Below, one piece after another: positions 61,963 to 64,000 of a stretch of 64,000 nt of DNA. Below the pieces are notes generated by a model. That model made no database searches. It saw nothing but the letters and a program-made list of their open reading frames with translations, and was not told the DNA's origin. Both the position numbers and the translations under genes were made by a program. Source of the stretch: Bradyrhizobium liaoningense (GTDB lineage: Bacteria; Pseudomonadota; Alphaproteobacteria; Rhizobiales; Xanthobacteraceae); contig NZ_JAFCJT010000005.1 of the NCBI RefSeq assembly GCF_018130785.1, positions 282,091-346,090 of the forward strand, in the 5' to 3' direction. Position 1 is the first letter of the stretch. The number at the start of each line of letters is the position of its first letter.

Positions 61963-62229
61963 TTACTTCGCGAGCTTGGCGATCTGCGCGGTGAGCCGGG
62001 AGACTTTGCGGCTGGCGTTGTTCTTGTGAACGATGTTGCGCTGCGCGGCCTGCATCAGCGCGGGCTCGGCGCTCGCCATCGCCTTCAGCGCGGCGGCGCG
62101 ATCGCCGGTCGCGATGGCTTCTTCGACGGTACGCACGGCACCGCGCATCTGGGTGCGGCGCGACTTGTTGACGGCGGTGCGGCGGGCGATCTTGCGCGTC
62201 GCTTTCTTGGCGGAAGTGGTATTGGCCAT
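61963..62229 (-). CDS. rpsT: Small ribosomal subunit protein bS20
   Basis: The 88-residue protein binds 16S rRNA early in 30S assembly. [24 protein letters not shown] and the later [22 protein letters not shown] match the family, including the high Lys/Arg/Ala content. Start and length are normal. The rpsT-dnaA neighbourhood is shared by many alphaproteobacteria. Confidence 0.97.
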   Translation of the reverse strand: MANTTSAKKATRKIARRTAVNKSRRTQMRGAVRTVEEAIATGDRAAALKAMASAEPALMQAAQRNIVHKNNASRKVSRLTAQIAKLAK

Positions 62230-62627
62230 GGTCTCAATATCCTTTGCGGTACCGGTCGCGTCTTGGTCGGGTAGCGCCGGCTGCTTGACCGCTGAATCGA
62301 CGCTCGGATTTAGGGTGTTCGGTTGCTAGGCTATTCCCGGAACATGAGCGACGGCCTTGCGGTCGTCTCTGAGGCTCCAAGCCTTTAAAGCTCATGGAGC
62401 CTGCAACTGCTCAAAGAACAGCGGCGGCAGGATTGCGCCTACCGCCAGTTGGCGCCCTTATAGAGGGGGTCTGCGGCACCGTCAACGCTTTCCGGGGCTG
62501 GAAAACAGGCCTGGGGCGCTCTGGCGAACGCCGTAACGCCCTGATGAGGTTGAATTTCTGCCGTCGGCCGGCTATTGGCTGGCGGCGTTGCAGGGGGCGT
62601 CCGATCGGACGGCCATATAGGTGAGGC
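62230..62627. other. Intergenic region upstream of rpsT, no gene
   Basis: The 398 bp between divergent genes contain short inverted sequences such as GGCTCC near 62371 and GGAGCC near 62396. No repeat family or coding frame stands out. The promoters of rpsT and the small membrane protein gene should lie here. Confidence 0.5.
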
Positions 62628-62945
62628 ATGATCCGCGGCTTTTTCCGACTGATTGGGCTGTTGCTGCTGGCCGGCGGGTTCATCTTCATGGTCTATGACG
62701 GCGCCCGCTGGGTGGCCGACCAGACCCTGCGATTCACCCGGTTCGGCCAGTTCTGGAACGACATCCACCAGGCCAGCCAGACGGCGTTCCGGTCCTGGGT
62801 CGAGGCCAAGGCGCCCTGGCTCTGGACCTCGGTGATCCGCCTGGTGCTGGATCAGCCGGTCTTCGCGGTGCTCGGCATTTTGGGCATCCTGCTGATGATC
62901 CTGTTCCGGCCGCGGAAACCCTTGATCGGATATTCCAGGGACTGA
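62628..62945 (+). CDS. Small two-helix membrane protein of unknown function
   Basis: The 105-residue protein has a hydrophobic helix at about 5-24 (FFRLIGLLLLAGGFIFMVY) and another at about 78-92 (VFAVLGILGILLMIL), with a Trp-rich stretch between them (WVADQTLRFTRFGQFWNDI and WVEAKAPWLWTSVI). The tail RPRKPLIGYSRD is basic. I do not recognise a family. The ATG start has GTGAGG ahead. Confidence 0.7.
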   Translation: MIRGFFRLIGLLLLAGGFIFMVYDGARWVADQTLRFTRFGQFWNDIHQASQTAFRSWVEAKAPWLWTSVIRLVLDQPVFAVLGILGILLMILFRPRKPLIGYSRD

Positions 62946-63089
62946 GCGACGGATGGGGCGCGGCGTAACGAGGCTGCCCCCTTCTGCGTATATGCCTATA
63001 TTCCCCACCTGATCGCGAGCACGCCGCCTGAGCGCACGATTTCTCTCGTCCTCTCAAGCGACGGACAGCTCGTTTCCGGAGATCCAATC

Positions 63090-63746
63090 ATGCTGTTCAC
63101 GCGCAAGACCACCGCATTGCCGAGCGCTACGGAAGCGCTGCCGGGCCGTGCGCAAGCCATTCCCACCGCGACCACCCATTTCGTCAACGGCGCGAAGTTG
63201 CAGCCGCCTTATCCCGGGGGCCTCGAGCAGGCCGTGTTCGGGCTCGGCTGCTTCTGGGGCGCCGAGCGCAAATTCTGGGAGCTTGGCGACGGTGTTTACG
63301 TGACCGCTGTCGGCTATGCCGGCGGCCACACGCCGAACCCGACCTATGAAGAGACCTGTTCGGGACGGACCGGCCACACCGAAGTGGTGCTGGTCGTGTA
63401 CGATCCGAAGAAGATCTCTTACGGGAAACTCCTGAAGACGTTCTGGGAGAGCCACAACCCGACGCAGGGCATGCGTCAGGGCAACGATGTCGGCACGCAG
63501 TACCGAAGCGCGATCTACACTTATTCAGACGCGCAGAAGAAAGCGGCCGATGAATCGAAGGCGCTCTATCAGAAGGCGCTTGCCGCAAAAGGTCTCGGTG
63601 CCATCACCACCGAGATCGCGCCCGCCGGCGCGTTCTATTTCGCCGAGGACTATCATCAGCAATATCTGGCGAAGAATCCCGCCGGCTATTGCGGCTTGGG
63701 TGGCACCGGCGTGTCCTGCCCGGTCGGCGTGGGTGTGAGCGCGTAG
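63090..63746 (+). CDS. msrA: Peptide-methionine (S)-S-oxide reductase MsrA
   Basis: MsrA repairs oxidised methionine residues. The 218-residue protein carries the catalytic motif [13 protein letters not shown] (Cys near 54) and [29 protein letters not shown], as well as [20 protein letters not shown] resolving Cys lies near the end in [14 protein letters not shown]. No signal peptide is evident. A 185-bp repeat-filled space follows the stop. Confidence 0.96.
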   Translation: MLFTRKTTALPSATEALPGRAQAIPTATTHFVNGAKLQPPYPGGLEQAVFGLGCFWGAERKFWELGDGVYVTAVGYAGGHTPNPTYEETCSGRTGHTEVVLVVYDPKKISYGKLLKTFWESHNPTQGMRQGNDVGTQYRSAIYTYSDAQKKAADESKALYQKALAAKGLGAITTEIAPAGAFYFAEDYHQQYLAKNPAGYCGLGGTGVSCPVGVGVSA

Positions 63747-63769
63747 CTGTAAGTCGCCGAAGCGTGGTG

Positions 63770-63930
63770 CTTACCCTCCCCCGGAGGGGGAGGGACGCTA
63801 CGCACGCAGCGAAGCGAAATGCGAAGCGGGGCGGGGTGATGGTCTCTCCACATCCAACGTTGCCCGAGTGGAGAGATCACCCCACCCCGCTCGCGCTACG
63901 CGCGATCGACCCTCCCCCTCCAGGGCAGGG
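63770..63930. mobile_element. MITE-like element, CTTACCCTCCCC family, copy 2
   Basis: The element is 161 bp and starts CTTACCCTCCCCCGG; the far end CCTCCCCCTCCAGGG is a diverged match of its start. The interior shares GCAGCGAAGC, GGGGCGGGGTG, GAGAGATCACCCCAC and CGCGCGATCGACCCTCCCC blocks with 24098-24255. It ends one base before the stop of the gene on the other strand. Confidence 0.8.
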
Positions 63931-64000
63931 CTATCGCATGTAGCCGAGGAGTTCGAAGAGGAAGGCATCGTTCCAGCCGGCCCGCTTGAGCTTGAGGCGT
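63931..64000 (-). CDS. C-terminal end of an unidentified gene
   Basis: The last 22 codons of a minus-strand gene read RLKLKRAGWNDAFLFELLGYM and end in Arg and a stop. The sequence is short and I cannot name a family. The clear amphipathic pattern and the stop directly beside the repeat border support a real gene rather than a chance frame. Confidence 0.5.
   Translation of the reverse strand, partial: RLKLKRAGWNDAFLFELLGYMR

Overview
The window is one continuous piece of a high-GC alphaproteobacterial chromosome. Gene order and protein features point to Bradyrhizobium or a very close relative in the Nitrobacteraceae: a YlxR-L7Ae fusion between nusA and infB, a Mur-like Fur regulator beside miaB/phoH/ybeY/lnt, GTG and TTG starts in tight operons, and many GC-rich palindromic repeats between genes. 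Species assignment is inference from gene content; no search was run.

Layout. (1) 1-254 is the 3' end of katG. (2) 332-10773, minus strand, is the translation/RNA-metabolism operon read as rimP, nusA, ylxR-L7Ae, infB, rbfA, truB, rpsO, pnp. It is preceded by a promoter-like pair and a short terminator-bearing leader (10911-11008). (3) 11158-12240 is a divergent DUF2336 gene. (4) 12314-27541 is a long minus-strand run read as murJ, trpS, uspA-like, nfuA, tsaB, rimI, fur/mur, HAD phosphatase, miaB, phoH, ybeY, corC, lnt, HTH regulator, M20 peptidase, trmB. It covers tRNA modification, ribosome maturation, Fe-S carrier and lipoprotein acylation functions. (5) 27667-47103 is a mixed accessory and metabolic stretch: adenosine kinase-like PfkB, acyl-CoA synthetase, two serine hydrolases, succinate-semialdehyde dehydrogenase-like ALDH, a SulP transporter with STAS and cyclic-nucleotide domains, purC, pirin, GNAT, a membrane AraC regulator, MmgE/PrpD, FUSC, HCCA isomerase, DUF2867 and MATE. 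(6) 47416-62229 is the replication region: murA (with Asp at the usual catalytic Cys position), a small membrane protein, gyrB, three tandem paralogous exported proteins, recF, a DUF559 nuclease cassette, dnaN, dnaA, about 1.2 kb of non-coding DNA, and rpsT. (7) 62628-64000 holds a small membrane protein, msrA and the end of one unidentified gene.

The most unusual parts are in region 6. Three tandem genes of no family I recognise lie between recF and gyrB. They share an N-terminal export signal, a FYR-EL-GW module (about five copies in the 722-residue member) and a PEGA-like C-terminal domain. Between recF and dnaN, a small DUF559 (PD-(D/E)XK-type) nuclease gene fills the space between long inverted repeats, and a related ORF-less element lies on the other side of dnaN.

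The window also carries at least four other families of dispersed palindromic or MITE-like repeats, mostly at gene 3' ends. I saw no tRNA or rRNA gene, no CRISPR array, no prophage and no classical insertion sequence.
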